A DNA stretch of 64,000 nt from Sorghum bicolor (GCF_000003195.3 NC_012872.2:58757695-58821694); one strand, 5' to 3'; counted from the first letter of the stretch, positions 34,627 through 48,900 are shown. Numbers and translations are program-made. The notes: generated by a model not told the origin, from the letters alone.

Positions 34627-37600
34627 ATGTCCTCCTCCGTCTCCATTGCGGCGGAGTGGGACCTTCTCTCCGACCGCTTCTACCGCCGACTCACGCTCTA
34701 CTCCCCGCTCCCGTGGTCCGCCCCAGCTGCGGCCGGCGCGACCTCGTCCTCCTCCGGCGTCGGCGGTGCTGTGATCGGTCGCCTCGACCTGTCCACCCAC
34801 ATCGTCGCCGCCGCGCCCTTTGGAGGCCCGATCGCTGCCGTCCGCGACGACTCTAAGATCGTGCAGCTCCACTCCGAGCCCTCCCGCCGGCGCCTCCTCC
34901 TCTTCTCCTCCTCCGCCCACCCAATTGCCTCCGCGCCCTGGCCACCCCTTCTCCCGCGCCTCCACTCGCTCGCCTTCTCCAGCTCCCTCAGCCTCCTCGC
35001 GCTCCTCTCCGACGGCTCGCTCCTCCGCTTCCGCCTCCCCGATCTGCAACCCAGCCCTAGCTCCAGTCCGGTTCCCCTGCTCCCGCCGGACTCAGGTGGC
35101 GTCGCCGATGCTCAATTCTGGGGCGGTGGTGTAGCCATCCTCACGGAAGACAACCGCGTCGTGGTGGCCACTGACATCGAGGCCGACGACCCTCACCCCC
35201 GTGACCTCGCCGACCCAGACATCGGTGACGAGGAGCATGTTCTGTGTATGGCCGTGGTGGAGCCACAGTTTGTCATGTCGGGGAGCCCAGAAGTATTGCT
35301 TGCGGTTGGCGACCGGGTCATTGCGGTTGACGAGGATGGCGTACAGGTGCTTGGGGTGGAGCTGGAGATTGGACCCGTGCAGAAGATGGCAGTGTCACCC
35401 AATGGCAAGCTTCTTGCAGCGTTTGCACATGATGGGCGCCTTCTCGTGATCCCCACTGATTTCTCTAGGATCATATTCGAGTATGAGTGCGATGTAAGTT
35501 ATTTGGCTCTACTGCACTGTGCTATCTATGTCTGAGCTTACTTAGTGCTTTTGTTGAGCTTCCAAGCATGAATTGCTAGATCTAACTCTGAAAATATATA
35601 ATATCAAGCCATTTAGATTAGTTTGCATTGTAGCTGAGGGAGGTTCTGACTGATGATTGTTCCTACATAAAAATGGCACTGAATGTGTTTTTTTTTTGGC
35701 TAATTTATGTTTTGCAGTCTTGTTCCTGAGAAGCAACAGTTTTAGTTATGTCTCTTGTTGATTGATCACTGTTGGACTTTAGTAAACAGATAGCTCTGTC
35801 TATGATGAACAGTGTGTTTATTTGGCTGTGGATATTGCTACCACTTGAACTTTCAGTTCCCAAATCCCAACCTCTGCTCTAGAATAGAGCATGTAGGTGC
35901 TCGGTGCCTCCTTTATACCCAGCATCTAACAGCTCCCTAACAAAAGAGAAATATAACTGTACTTGGAACTTTTCTCTTTTGTTTTTTGGTTTTGCTCTTT
36001 TGCTTTGTCTTCATTTGGAACTTCATCTCTGCATTTTAAGCAGTAGAGAAAGAGTTACTGAATTGTACTCTAGATTAGATATGCTTCTGCCCTTTATGTT
36101 GTTTTTTAGCACTGTCTTGTACATTTGTTCATTGTTAACTGCCTTTTCTTCTCTTTTGGCTATCTTGTAGTCTGCACTGCCACCAGAGCAAATAGCTTGG
36201 TGTGGACTAGACAGTGTACTCGTATACTGGCCTGAGGTGCTGTTGATGGTTGGTCCAAATGGAGATCCTGTCCAATATAATTATGATGAACCCATAAAAC
36301 TGATTCCTGAGTGCGATGGTGTAAGAATCCTCTCTAACTCAAGTATGGAATTTCTACACCGAGTGCCGGACTCTACTACATTAATTTTTGGCATTGGAAG
36401 CATGTCTCCAGCGGCATTACTGTATGATGCTCGTGATCACTATGACAGGCAAAGTGCAAAGGTACTTTCTATAATCCAAGGAACTTTTTTAGCTCCTTTT
36501 CCCATGTGATTAAATTATGAATGGAGGTAAACATCATTTCATCGTTGTACTTTGTCTTATAGGAGTACTAGTATACATCTGCACACTTGTTGCTAGCTTA
36601 GTGATTAGACCTTTTGCATGCTACATTTTATCCACTAAATGCATGTTGTATGAGCTACGATTCTAAGTTGTTCTAGATACGCTGAAAAGAAGTTAGGAAA
36701 TGCCTCAGTTGTTAATTTCTGTTATTATCAAGATAATACTCTCCTTTGACCGTTTTGTATGTTCACACACACAAGATCGCTAAACAAACATAATAAAACT
36801 GGAAGAAACCACTTTACATGGCCTCAAAATATGGATTGCCAACTGGTTTGGCCTTAATGGCTATTCCCACACAAAATGCTAAACAAATTGGGAAGTGACT
36901 CCTTCTGACGCTTTTTTCTACTCATTGTTCACTTCTGTTTTTACTCATAGTTGAAATTGGTTTTCAATGGTAGACCACAGCAACATCAAAGTTTTATTGC
37001 ACAAGTTAGTTGGTAGCAATGCAGGTCGTACAACATTAATGATTCTACATATCATATTTTCAGCTTGGTAGACCGTATGTATCTATAGTAAGCTTATTAG
37101 CTTGACCTGTTTGCTTATGCTTCACCTTATTGCCTTCCACACATGCTACTTGCAAATTATTTCAGAGTCTGTCAATATCTCAAGTAGACGAGTACCATAG
37201 AAATACTTGTAGTCATTTGGGATATTAATCTCATCTTATCTTGTGAACATTAACAATATTTCACACTTGCAGGCTTATGACAACTATCAACTAATATCAT
37301 CTTCATTGCCTGAGGCAATTGAGGCTTGCATTGACGCTGCTGGCCATGAGTTTGATGTTTCACGCCAGCGAACATTGCTGAGAGCCGCTACATATGGCCT
37401 AGCTTTCTGCAGGTTCTCTTTTCTGCCTTTTAGGATGCTATATTTGACTACTTCTTTAGTAATTTTAATTTTCTTATTTGTCAGTCATCATGTTTGATTG
37501 TTTTTTCTTTTCCACCCTACTAATTTTATAAGTTTGTTGATGGCGAATACTTTGTATCCTTGACTGCTACTGTGGTACACATTCTAAATTTTAACTTAAG

Positions 37601-40600
37601 TGGGATAAAGTATAGGACTACTATTTCTTAAGTGTCTATCTATGGTGACATGTAGATTAATATTCATGCAGCAGACAATTTTGCCCTAAGTATCTGTACC
37701 CTGCCAAGTACTCCTTCCATCCCAAAAAAACATGTCACTCTGGCAATTCTAAGAAAGTTTACTGGTCAAGATGATTTAAGTGTTGAGTTCATGGAGTCAT
37801 TGAAACTCCCATCGCACCCGGGTTTGAAGCATGGTACCTTGGCGCCAGGGGGGGGGGGGGGGGGGCTCCTCTCCCCCCTGGGGTCTAGTTTTTTTTGCCA
37901 CACTAATTAATGGGAAAGGATACAACCTTCCCTACTTAACTACACACATTCATGACCTACTCAATAGGAAAGGAAACAAATCATATGATTACCCACACTT
38001 GCATGATGGATGGAATTGATGCAGATGGCCCCACTAGCTGTCCACAAGCTACAACGACATGTTTTGTGGAACAAATTTATTAAATCCTAGAGTGACATGT
38101 TTTCTGGGACGGAGAGGGAGTATGTACAAGTAGATGGGATCACCAGGTTTCAAAGACTCACAGAGTAACAATGCAAGAGAAAGTTATATGTGAGCTTGTT
38201 CTCCAATAGTTGTTAGTATAGTTAGTATAATTTAGTTTTGCAAAGGACAAAGTTAGGTCCACAAACTTATTGAAGAAGCTGCCTCCTTAAGCCTAGTGAT
38301 AAGTTGACTGTGCAACTATACTAAACAGTTAATCCTCTCAACTGGAGTAAACATGTGAATCAGTTTTATGAGTCCAGGCTACTAATTGTCTAACTCATGT
38401 GAACTGCCACTTATATCATCAAAATTGTGCAATTAGTTCCTAACAAGGTTGTCAGATGAAATTCCTGATTGCAAACACTGAGAATTTGGGCAAGGCCCTG
38501 GATAGGTGCAGACAAAGGGGTGATGCTTGATAGATTTCTTTTAGTCCTACTGTATGGTTTTCAGCCAAATCTGATCTTGAATAGAAGGCAGCATTAGGTG
38601 TTGAAAAACAGAACTATATAATAAGATAGCTGAGTGGTTGAGTTTTTGCTTCAAAATACCCAGGGAAAAACATTCTGTTTAGTTGACACTGTTTGTGTTT
38701 CCTGCTACAATATAAGCTTCTCCATTTACCAAGTTTTTTCTTATTGCCTATGTAGCTTGCTTTTTTTTGGTCAAGATTATGGAAGGTTCTAATTTAAAAA
38801 TTAGCTCAAACAGATCATAAATAATATTGCTCTTTTCTGACCCTAACTTTGCTGATCAGTTGAGCATATGGTTTGTGGCTAACAGCAACTGCTGTAATGC
38901 TGTATGCCCATGCCTTTTAACTTGGACCATAGTCTTACACATTACTGCTAGTATGGTACCTCATGTTGCAATATTTAACTGTTATAGCTCAACTCAATTC
39001 TTTTATTCCACCAAAGTTTGGAGCTATACTAACCAGTATCTTTGACAATTACTTGTGATTATTCTTTTTGAGTAGTGCTATTCCTCTGTATAGAATAGTT
39101 TATTGCTGATATTTGAACTTGGCATTGATACCCAGTTGGCTTTGGCAGTCGTTTTCCACATGAACGCTTTCAAGAAATGTGCAAAATGTTGAGAGTTCTA
39201 AATGCTGTTCGTGATCCTGAGATTGGGATGCCACTAACCATTCAGCAGTTCAAGGTTTGTGTTACCCTCTGCATTCTTTGATGAAGCTCATATTATCATT
39301 GCTACCTGCTGTATCTTAATATATCCGTTCTCTTTAGCTGCTTACTGCAACGGTGCTCATTGGACGTCTCATTAATGCTAATCAACACCTTTTGGCGCTT
39401 CGCATCTCTGAGTACCTTAACCTGAACCCGGTAACGTCTTTTTTCTTGTCTTTTGTTTTTTAATTGGAAAAATCTACTTTGCTGTGGGCAAACACTGTGC
39501 CTTTGCCCTTGGCATATATAAACTTGCGCAAGTTGGCACTGTTAGGTTCTATCATTACATATTTTTGTTCTAAGTTACTTGTCATATTCACAACAAGGTT
39601 ACTTCAGATAAATTGGATCACTTAATCTAACTCGATATTGTAAAGTAGGGTGGAATGTTCACTAGTTTACAATAAATTGACTTGGTAAAGCAATATTATT
39701 TCCATTTACGCCTTAAACCTTTTATAGGAGGTTGTGATCATGCATTGGGCATGTGAGAAGATAACAGCATCAACAACTCTTCCGGATACAGTCCTTCTTG
39801 AGGGTCTGCTTGATAAGGTTTGTGTTTACCAAAGTCACAATCAGGCTTATACTTGATATTACTACCTGGTAAATGCACATCTACTGCAATTATGTCTCCT
39901 TGTTTTTACATCATTACATGTTCTTTCTGTCACAGCTCAGGCTATGTAAAGGGATATCATATGCTGCAGTGGCAGCTCACGCAGATAACAGTGGTCGGCG
40001 AAGGTTGGCTGCAATGCTCGTTGATCATGAGTCACAGTCCTCTAAGCAGGCAAGTTTACTCTTGTGCTTGTGACTCGGGCAGATATGATGGGCATAAATA
40101 ATGATATTCTCCAGTGAAGTTAAATGAAAAAAGGGTATATTAAAAAAAATAAATATATGGTTTCTTCAGTGAATTTTCCTAAATATATACATATTGAGGT
40201 ATTGGTACACCACACATGAAATTGTCTAGTCAAACAGCACAGTGTCTTTCTGATTAACTGGTGGAAGTGATGATCTCATTAGGATGCACTCCCACCGTTC
40301 CAAATTGTAAGTCGTTCTGGCTTTTTTAGATACATAGCTTTTAATATGTATCTAAAGTCTAGACATAATGTATATCATAACAAAAGCTATGTACCCAGAA
40401 AAGCCAAAACGACTTACAGTTTGGAATGTATGGAGTAGTAATTAAACTAGCAGTTCTGATAAATGTCAACCTTTTGTAAAAGATACTATACTCAATTAGG
40501 TTGATGCTTGACTTGCATTATATATGAGTGAGATTCTCTGAGCCTGGGATAACTAAGATGGTTTTGTACTGTATCTTTCTAGATGCCAGAAGGTCATGAC

Positions 40601-43592
40601 TCTGTAGGATATGAGATATTCTTTAGTAATCTGTAGGATGTGAGATATTCTTTAGTAATTACTGGAAATCTAGCACACTTGAAAGAAAAGGGAAGGTGTT
40701 AGTTCATATCTAGCAGGAAAGCACCATGCATTTAAAATCGTCTAAATTTTTTTCACCTTCACAGATTCCCTTGTTGCTAAGCATCGATGAACAAGACAAA
40801 GCATTATCAAAGGCAATTGAAAGTGGCGATACTGATCTTGTGTACCTTGTGTTATTCCATATCTGGCAGAAGGTAGCTGTAGAGAAGGTAAATCTCCTCT
40901 GTCCATTTTAAGAGATTGGTATTTCCAGTTAATTTACATTTGTTAGTAGTTTTTTCAAGGATCCAACATCAAGCATGTAATCCTTTGACTTACGATTTAA
41001 CTAAAATTTTGGAAGGATAGCTGAAAGTCTCTTTAAGTTTTGTATAATTGTTAATGTTCTGTAACAATGATCTTATTTTACAGAAAGCTCCTTTGGATTT
41101 TTTCGGTGTTATAAATGCAAGGCCTGTGGCTAGAGATTTGTTTATGGCATATGCAAGGTGATATATATTTTTGGTTTGCTGTTGCTACCTCAACTCTATA
41201 ATTTGCTTGCACATAGTTGAAAGCCTCTAGTTTGCTTACAGACATTCTAAGCATGAAGACTTGAAGGACTTCTTTTTATCGACTGGGAGACTTCAAGTAG
41301 GTTGCATACATAACGATTTGTTGGTTCTTGTATATCTGATTATTTATTACATGAGTGCTGTCCTTGAAATTGTTTGCACTTCAGTACTTTCTGGCTTGCT
41401 GTTCTGCTTTTATATACATACACTGTGGCAGCTAATTCCATCATCATGTAGAATTCTTTAACAAAATCTGCTGGCAGATGTACCAGATAAATTTTCAATA
41501 TTTTACAAGTGCAGGAAGTACTAGATTAAAATTACTTTTTCATCACAAATCACTTGCCTAAACTATTGAGAATACTTCCAGGATGCCGCCTTCCTTTTGT
41601 TGAAGGAATCAAGGGAATTAGATAAGAACCCCATGGCAAGCAAGGGGTCTCCTCTCCATGGTCCACAAGTGAGGCTCATTGAGCAGGCCCATAGACTTTT
41701 TGCTGAGACCAAGGAACATGTTTTCGAATCCAAAGCTTCTGAAGAGCATGCCAAATTGCTAAGGTATTTGATGATTTATTATGATTATGATGCCAAATTT
41801 GTCATGTGAGTGTGAGTATACTATTGCTTCTTTCTTGACATTCAAATGATGAAAATTTACAGTAATTTGTTTCTGAGTAAGGTTAATGCGTGATTTGTTA
41901 CATGGAAAATCTAAATCATGTGATGCAACTAAACCATACAATGGAATTGCATGTCGCAAAGTTTATTTGAGATAGTGGCAGTGCGTATCAATTCAATCAG
42001 CACGGAACATACATTTTTGCTTCACCGTGTGGGTTTTGTTGTCACTTGTCAGCTCATAAGCCTTAGTCATATGCAACTTCATGCATACAGATTTCTCTTT
42101 TGAGTGACCTACAACTGGCTAGTGCTGATTGTTCTATTGGGAGTTGGGACTCCTTTATTATTTTCTTGGTGAACTGGCAATTTAGGTTTACTAGACTTTT
42201 TTGCCAATCAGGTAAGGTACTAGATTCATATAGGTTGGCACTTCATTGTGAAAATCAGGAGAGATGTGGCTGTCATTTACTGAATTCCTTTCTGAAGATA
42301 GTTCTAGGGTGAAACCATGTGCAGGTTACTGCTAAATAATTATGTCTTAGAGCACCCACAGCGTGCGAAACCACAATGGTTAGATGAAAAATGCTAGCCT
42401 GATGCCTCTACATTCATCAATCTCAAGTAAATAAGAACGATTTCTTGCTGCCGTGCCTGCTCGTGAATGGGGAGAAAAACATGCATGTGTCAGGAAGCAG
42501 CTGTGGTCTTTCCTTTTCTATTAACCTGTATGAACTAAGCTTACATGCTGCTGTGAAAAATAAAGTTGAAGCATCGTTGATATGTCGGTGAAATGTTGTT
42601 TCAAACTCGCTATGCTATGGCTCCTCGTAGTCACTCTGTTTCTTCATTCCAGATCACAGCATGAACTTGAAGTTTCCACAAAGCAGCCAATATTTGTGGG
42701 TTCTAGTGTTAGTGATACAATCAAAACATGTATTGCAATGGGAAACGAGCGAGCTGCACTCAAAGTGAAGTCCGAGTTCAAGGTATTGAAATGACCTCGA
42801 AACATGTGGACCTGTTCAATTAATATTGTATTTTTGTCTTTCTGATGAGTCCTGTTTCTACACAGGTTCCTGATAAGAGGTGGTACTGGCTTAAAACGTG
42901 CGCTTTAGCCACAGTTGGAAACTGGGATGCTTTGGAAAAATTTTCAAGAGAGAAAAGGCCACCAGGAGGTGAGTTTGTAGATATGGATTCGTTACATGAA
43001 AAGTTGAATTTATACTGAATGGATATTTAAATGCATGCTTCTTCTATGTGAGCGGCTGTGTTAATCATTACACTAAACATTTTCTTATCCTTCGAAAGTA
43101 GCATTTGTGTGCCCACTAGAAATTTTCTTTTCTTTCTGCTTAAAAGTTGATTTGTTGAAACCTGATCTGAACCCTTCAGCAATGATGTAAACACAAACTT
43201 CTCAGTTCTCACTTCTCAGCATTGGGTTATCTTCATTGGCTAAATTTGAACTTTAAAATGTAATGTTCCATTATTAATAATAAATACGTTCACGTCATTG
43301 ATGCTTTGTTAGTATGGTAAATTGATAATAATATTGTGAAGTATTAAGTCTCTATTTCAACATACAGGCTATAAACCTTTTGTGGAAGCATGCATTGATG
43401 CTGGTCAAAAAAATGAAGCTGTCAAATATATTCCAAAGTTAGCAGATCCTCGTGAAAGATCTGAGGTATGTTTTAATTCACTTGCTATCTACAAGAGTCA
43501 ATATAAACTTTGTTGGAGAAACTGTTGCTGGCCTCTACCACTATCATATTTCATGTAGCTTGGCAGACATTGCTGTTACCTTAAGAGTAAAA

Positions 43593-43627
<35 letters not shown>

Positions 43628-44209
43628 CTCAAGTACGGAGTATTTGGTTGCTACTCCCTCTATTTCAAATGATAAGACGTTTTGGCTTTTTTAGTACATA
43701 GATTTTGCGATACACTTACATATACACTATGTCTAGATACATAGTAAAAGCAATGTACCTTGAAAAGCCAAAACGTCTTGTAATTTGGAATGGAGGGAGA
43801 ACTTGGTAGTACTATGTGGAAGTAGAACTCCATGCTTGCTTGTTCTATGTAAAAACCTAAGAAGAATATACCTACGAGAATGCAAAGCTGTTCAGCAACA
43901 TTGATATTGATAGACACACATAGTCTCTTAGTTTTACTTGATAGATCAAACCAAGGTATAACCAAATATTTGATTAATATGACTTCCGATTTTAGAAAAT
44001 GGAGTTGTGAAGCAGTAACAACGTTGTGATTGTTTGTGTAGGCATATGCTCGGATGGGCATGGCAAGGGAAGCTGAAGAAGCAGCCTCACAAGCTAAAGA
44101 TAGTGATGAGCTATTTGGCCGCCTAAAGATTACACTTGCACAGAGCAGTGCTGCCGCCTCCATTTTTGACACATTGCGGGATCGGCTATCTTTTCAAGGA
44201 GCGTATTGA
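34627..44209 (+). CDS. VPS16: VPS16 / VACUOLELESS1, core subunit of HOPS and CORVET tethering complexes
   Basis: Subunit of the class C Vps core, which tethers endosomal and vacuolar membranes before fusion; it is essential for vacuole formation in Arabidopsis. Fifteen exons: 34627-35493, 36171-36461, 37273-37412, 39149-39254, 39338-39430, 39728-39817, 39936-40049, 40765-40887, 41084-41157, 41242-41296, 41582-41763, 42653-42782, 42866-42968, 43368-43465 and 44042-44209. They give 877 residues with no internal stop. The N-terminal half is the Vps16_N beta-propeller ([60 protein letters not shown]). The C-terminal half is the helical Vps16_C domain ([72 protein letters not shown]). The frame is open 83 codons upstream of the chosen ATG, but the family begins at this Met. 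Intron 7 uses a GC donor. Several introns carry MITEs and simple repeats. Confidence 0.95.
37709..38122. mobile_element. MITE in VPS16 intron 3
   Basis: Starts TACTCCTTCCATCCCAAAAA then ACATGTCACTCT, and ends AGAGTGACATGTTTTCTGGG then ACGGAGAGGGAGTA, so the two ends are inverted copies. At about 414 bp it is longer than the other Stowaway-type copies. It contains an 18-base G-run at 37848-37865 that is likely length-variable. Confidence 0.7.
40289..40437. mobile_element. Stowaway-like MITE in VPS16 intron 7
   Basis: ACTCCCACCGTTCCAAATTG pairs with CAGTTTGGAATGTATGGAGT at the other end. The inner words GTCGTTCTGGCTTTTTTAGA and AGAAAAGCCAAAACGACTTA are inverted copies. It lies inside the intron that has the GC donor. 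Confidence 0.8.
43590..43627. repeat. (AAAG)n microsatellite in VPS16 intron 14
   Basis: About nine AAAG units directly upstream of a Stowaway-like MITE, within the 576-bp intron between exons 14 and 15. Confidence 0.9.
43652..43801. mobile_element. Stowaway-like MITE in VPS16 intron 14
   Basis: TACTCCCTCTATTTCAAATG pairs with TAATTTGGAATGGAGGGAGA. The inner words AAGACGTTTTGGCTTTTTTA and GAAAAGCCAAAACGTCTTG are inverted copies. It lies about 240 bp before the acceptor of the last exon. Confidence 0.85.
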
Positions 44210-45516
44210 TCTACGTGGTTGTGTTGTAGTTGTAGGCCCGGATGTGCGCCTTTATGTTTTGAGCAGATCGGCCTTCTATTTGTTTTTTGCTCTGTTGTAT
44301 GTATGAAGATTTAACCTCAGTGTGAATAGATGTCCATAGAAATTGCCGGTCACAGAACTCTACAGCGAGAGCACGTGTGGTTCACCAGTGACATTTTGGA
44401 TTTCTGGGATCGAGGATGCGTAGACCCGTTAGCTGGACGAAGGAAGTGGCGCGGGTAATTTTCTGCCCCCCGTTTGGGACACCCCGTGTGCCAACTTTTG
44501 AATGAGAAATAACATTTTGAATTACTAATCTGTATTCTTATTAGATTATGGTTAATGAATGTTAGTGTGTTGATAAATGCACAATTAGATGGAACCGGTT
44601 TTAGTCAATTAGCAGTTTCACTGTTAATTAGTATATTTGTTATAACAAGATTAACTGACAAGTGTTGAACAAACCATGGGTAAATATTTATTTATAAAAA
44701 AATATAAGTGATAATTTATTTAACTGCTTTTGTCACATCCCTCGTCCCTCAAACTAGATGAAAAAAGCTTGCTTGTCTCGTTCAGCTAATCAAACATACT
44801 TCCTTGTTTAAAGTTATAAGTTGTTTTGATTTTTTTTTGTTAATATATTTTGCTCTATATCTAGATATTATTTATTTAGGCGCATAGCAAAATGGATGTA
44901 AAATTATAATTTGAAAAGGATGGAGTACATATTGCCTGCATCCGACATCCCTTAGCTGCGCCTTCGTGACTCCTTTGTTCGCTTCTGGCCAGCGCACAAT
45001 GACTCAATGAGACACGGAAATATATGATGGGAGCATTTTTTTTAAAACATGAAAACTAATTTAAAAATGCACGTTTGTAACTTTAAAAAATGAAACTTAG
45101 CACATATGTAGAAATTGAAATGCAAATATAATTTTGAAAAATCTCACGAAAATAACTATTTTTCATTTTTGTATTAATTTTTCAAAAATGATTTTTGCAT
45201 TGTGACTTTTGGTGAGTACATATTTAGATGAACTATATGTCAAATATTAAAAAATTTAAATATTAAAAATTTTAAGTTATAGATATACAATTTTTTGAAT
45301 TAGTTTTTTTTTTCACCGAAGATTTGGTTTCCACTATATATTTAGCCTGACGAGATCATCCCAAAAGTCATGAACATTCTCTTTTTTAAAAAAAAAAAAA
45401 CTATGACCATTCTCTGCTCTAGAGTGCATGTTTGTTTGATGCTTAAAAAGTTGCGTGGGCCAGAATAGAGAATGACTTCGGCCAGAATGGCTTGCCTCGC
45501 CACCCTGCTTCAATCC
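44210..45516. other. VPS16 3' flank and AT-rich intergenic DNA
   Basis: This contains the VPS16 3' untranslated region, a Stowaway-like MITE and a very AT-rich stretch (about 45.03-45.33 kb). No gene is recognised. The last 35 bp before the Copia element resemble sequence found just after it, because the insertion site lay in a small tandem duplication. Confidence 0.5.
44798..44928. mobile_element. Stowaway-like MITE, degenerate
   Basis: TACTTCCTTGTTTAAAGTTA pairs imperfectly with TAATTTGAAAAGGATGGAGTA. The inner TTATAAGTTGTTTTGATTTT is the family signature, but the opposite arm has decayed. Confidence 0.6.
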
Positions 45517-45804
45517 TGTTGTGAAAGGATGTCTCCTCTGAAGAGACACCTCTTCATCTAATCGGTGATCTCATCTGGTGATAGGATTAGCAGTTAGCCT
45601 AGCAGTTAGCATGCCATCCGAAGGGGCATGTCCTTTGGCCAAGAGCAGTTGCTCTTCCTGTACTCAAACACCAAGGAGTCACGTCCATACGACTACGAAG
45701 AGACGTCCGTACGACGTGATCTCTCACTTGTATATAATCTAACAAGATCAATGAAAGCAGCAGTTATTCCCAAAATCTTTGTTTCATTTACATTACACTA
45801 AACA
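45517..45804 (+). repeat. 5' long terminal repeat of the Copia element
   Basis: A 288-bp repeat starting TGTTGTGAAAGGATG and ending TAAACA. It contains TTGTATATAATC (about 45728-45739) as a probable TATA-type promoter. Compared by eye with the 3' copy there are about five substitutions and one 3-bp gap. Confidence 0.95.
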
Positions 45805-45822
45805 CGTTATCAGACACGTTGC
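45805..45822 (+). promoter_or_regulatory. Probable primer-binding region of the Copia element
   Basis: CGTTATCAGACACGTTGC follows the 5' repeat directly. It is not the common plant TGGTATCAGAGC initiator-tRNA site. A similar GTTATCAGCACG leader occurs in other plant Copia lineages, from memory. The priming tRNA is not identified. Confidence 0.4.
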
Positions 45823-45907
45823 TCTCAGGAACTGAGGAAGAAGAACAACGAACAGAGGCAATTCATGCCTCTGTACCGACCACCGGTAAGCCCTATGGCG
45901 CGAATCA

Positions 45908-48900
45908 ATGTCGTTTTACCTTCACATGTTGCTCGTGGATTGTTCTTCGCTCTTCGTCACGTTGGTGGAGTGCGTCGTGGCCCGATCCGTCACCACGGCC
46001 ACCATGGACAGCGCCGCAGTGTTTTCGAGCGTCCTTGTTACTAAAAACAATGGATATGGCAAACAAATTGTTGAGAAAATTCCCTCTTTTCCGTCCGGAT
46101 TGTACTACACATACATCAAACCCGTACCACATGTTGCGTATAAGGTAATTTTCCAGAATGTTGATGCATTCAAAACTTGGCATGAACGCCTTGGCCATCC
46201 TGGAGTAGGGATGATGCGGAAAATTATTAGCAATTCAAATGGTCATGAGTTAAATACTGTTAAATTTCTGAAATCTTCAGATTTTATGTGCACTTCATGC
46301 GCTACAGGAAAATTGATCTTACGTCCATCGCCCGTCAAGATCCAAAATGAGCCACTAAAATTTTTTGAACGCATTCAAGGAGATATTTGTGGCCATATAC
46401 AACCAACGTCTGGACCGTTCAGGTATTTCATGGTTCTAATAGACGCATCTACTAGATGGTCTCATATGTGTCTTTTATCCACACGTAACCATGCTTTCGC
46501 AAAAATTATTGCTCAACTTATTAAACTTAGAGCACATAATCCTGAACATCAAATTCAATCAATTCGAATAGACAATGCTGCTGAATTTTCCTCAAAGGCT
46601 TTCAATGATTATTGTGTGGCTTTAGGAATTCAAGTTCAGCACTCTGTCCCATATGTCCATACACAAAATGGTTTAGCAGAATCTCTTATTAAAAGAATTA
46701 AACTCATTGCAAGACCACTACTACAAAATTGCAACCTACCAACTTCATGTTGGGGTCATGCAGTCTTACACGCTGCCAACTTAATTCAATTGCGTCCAAC
46801 TGCATACCATGTTGTCTCCCCATTGCAATTAGTACGTGGGAATATGCCAAATATTTCCCATCTGCGAAAATTCGGTTGCGCTGTATACGTACCGATCTCA
46901 CTACCTAAGCGTACCTCTATGAGTCCACATAGGAAACTTGGTATCTATGTGGGATATCAATCCCCATCGATAATCAAATACCTCGAGCCTCTTACAGGGG
47001 ACTTATTCACGGCCCGGTATGCTGACTGCATATTCAATGAGGACCATTTCCCAGCATTAGGGGGAGATTTCAAGTACCAAAGTGAATGCCAGGAAATCAA
47101 CTGGAATGCCCAAGGCAATTCCCCCTCAGATCCACGTACTCAAGAAACTGAACAACAAGTTCAGAAAATCATAAACTTGCAACATATTGCAAATAACCTG
47201 CCAGATGCATTTACTGATTATAAGGGTGTCACTAAATCCTCTTATCCTGCTCGCAATGCGCCCGAAAGAGTGGAGGTACCAATAAAAACCATTCAACTCC
47301 CACTTCCAAAGAAGAGGGGGAGAAGTACGGCCGCTCCTAAGGATAATGCTCCAAGTAAGCGTCCAAGGAAATCGAGAGGTAAATCCTCCAAATCAGTAAA
47401 TCCAAGCCAACCTCAAGTTGGTAGACACCCAATAGTGGATAAAAATCCAACACCAGGACCAAATCCACAACCCGGATCAACGGTGCATCCAAATTCTGAT
47501 CCTGGGACATCGGAACACCCTGACTCCATAGTTTTGGGAAATGTTGAGTCAAATAATGGGGTGAAAGAAATTTCCATCAATTATATTGATTTTGGAGAAT
47601 CATATGATCGTAAGACTACTGTTGTAGACATGTATTTCTCCGCAGCAATTGCAGAAATCTTTCTCAATGATCCAGATCCTAAGACCATGGCAGAGTGCAA
47701 AAAGCGCTCAGACTGGGCTCAATGGAAAGAAGCAATTCAAGCTGAGATAGCCTCGCTCACTAAAAGAGGGGTATTCACAAAAGCTATGCCCACACCCTCC
47801 AAAGTCTTTCCTGTAGGCTTTAAATGGGTTTTCGTCCGGAAACGGAATGAGAACAATGAGGTGGTGAGATATAAAGCAAGGCTCGTAGCACAAGGGTTCA
47901 CGCAGAGACCCGACATTGATTATAATAAAACTTATTCTCCAATAATGAGTGGAATTACTTTCCGATACTTAATATCATTGGCAGTTCAAAATCATCTATC
48001 TATGCAGTTGATGGATGTGGTGACAGCATATTTATATGGGTCACTTGATTCGGACATATATATGAAGGTTCCCGATGGAATCCAAATTCCGAATCCAAAC
48101 GCAAATCGTAACATGTATTGTGTAAAACGACAAAAGTCATTATATGGCTTGAAGCAGTCGGGACAAATGTGGTACAACCGACTGAGTGAATTCCTTTTAA
48201 ACAAAGGATACACCAATAATGATGATTGCCCATGTGTTTTCATTAAGAAATCTCAAACGGGATTTTGTATTATATCTGTATATGTTGATGATTTAAATAT
48301 CATTGGCAGTCCAAAGGATATAGAAGAAGCACGCAAACATCTAAAGACGGAATTCGAGATGAAGGATTTGGGAAAGACCAAATATTGCCTAGGCTTACAA
48401 ATTGAGCACCGTCCTTTAGGGATTTTAGTGCATCAATCAGCCTATATCTAGAAAATATTGGAGAAATTCAATATGGATAAATCATACCCTAATAAAACCC
48501 CGATGGTTGTTCGTTCCTTAGAATTAGGGAAAGATCCATTTAGACCACCGGATGTTGGGGAGAAGACGTTGGGACATGAAATCCCATATCTCAGTGTCAT
48601 TGGCGCACTTATGTATCTTGCAAATTGCACCAAGCCTGATATCGCATTTGCAGTGAACTTACTAGCTAGGCATAGTGCGGACCCGACTCACCGTCATTGG
48701 ACGAGAGCAAAGTGTATCCTCAGATACCTTAATGGCACAAAGGATCTTGGTTTATTCTTTACGAAAAATCATGATCCCAATATGATTGGCTATACAGATG
48801 CTGGTTACTTATCTGATCCTCATAACGGAAAATCCCAAACAGGATTTGTATTCCTACATGGAGGTATCGCTATTTCATGGAAGTCTTCTAAGCAGACTCT

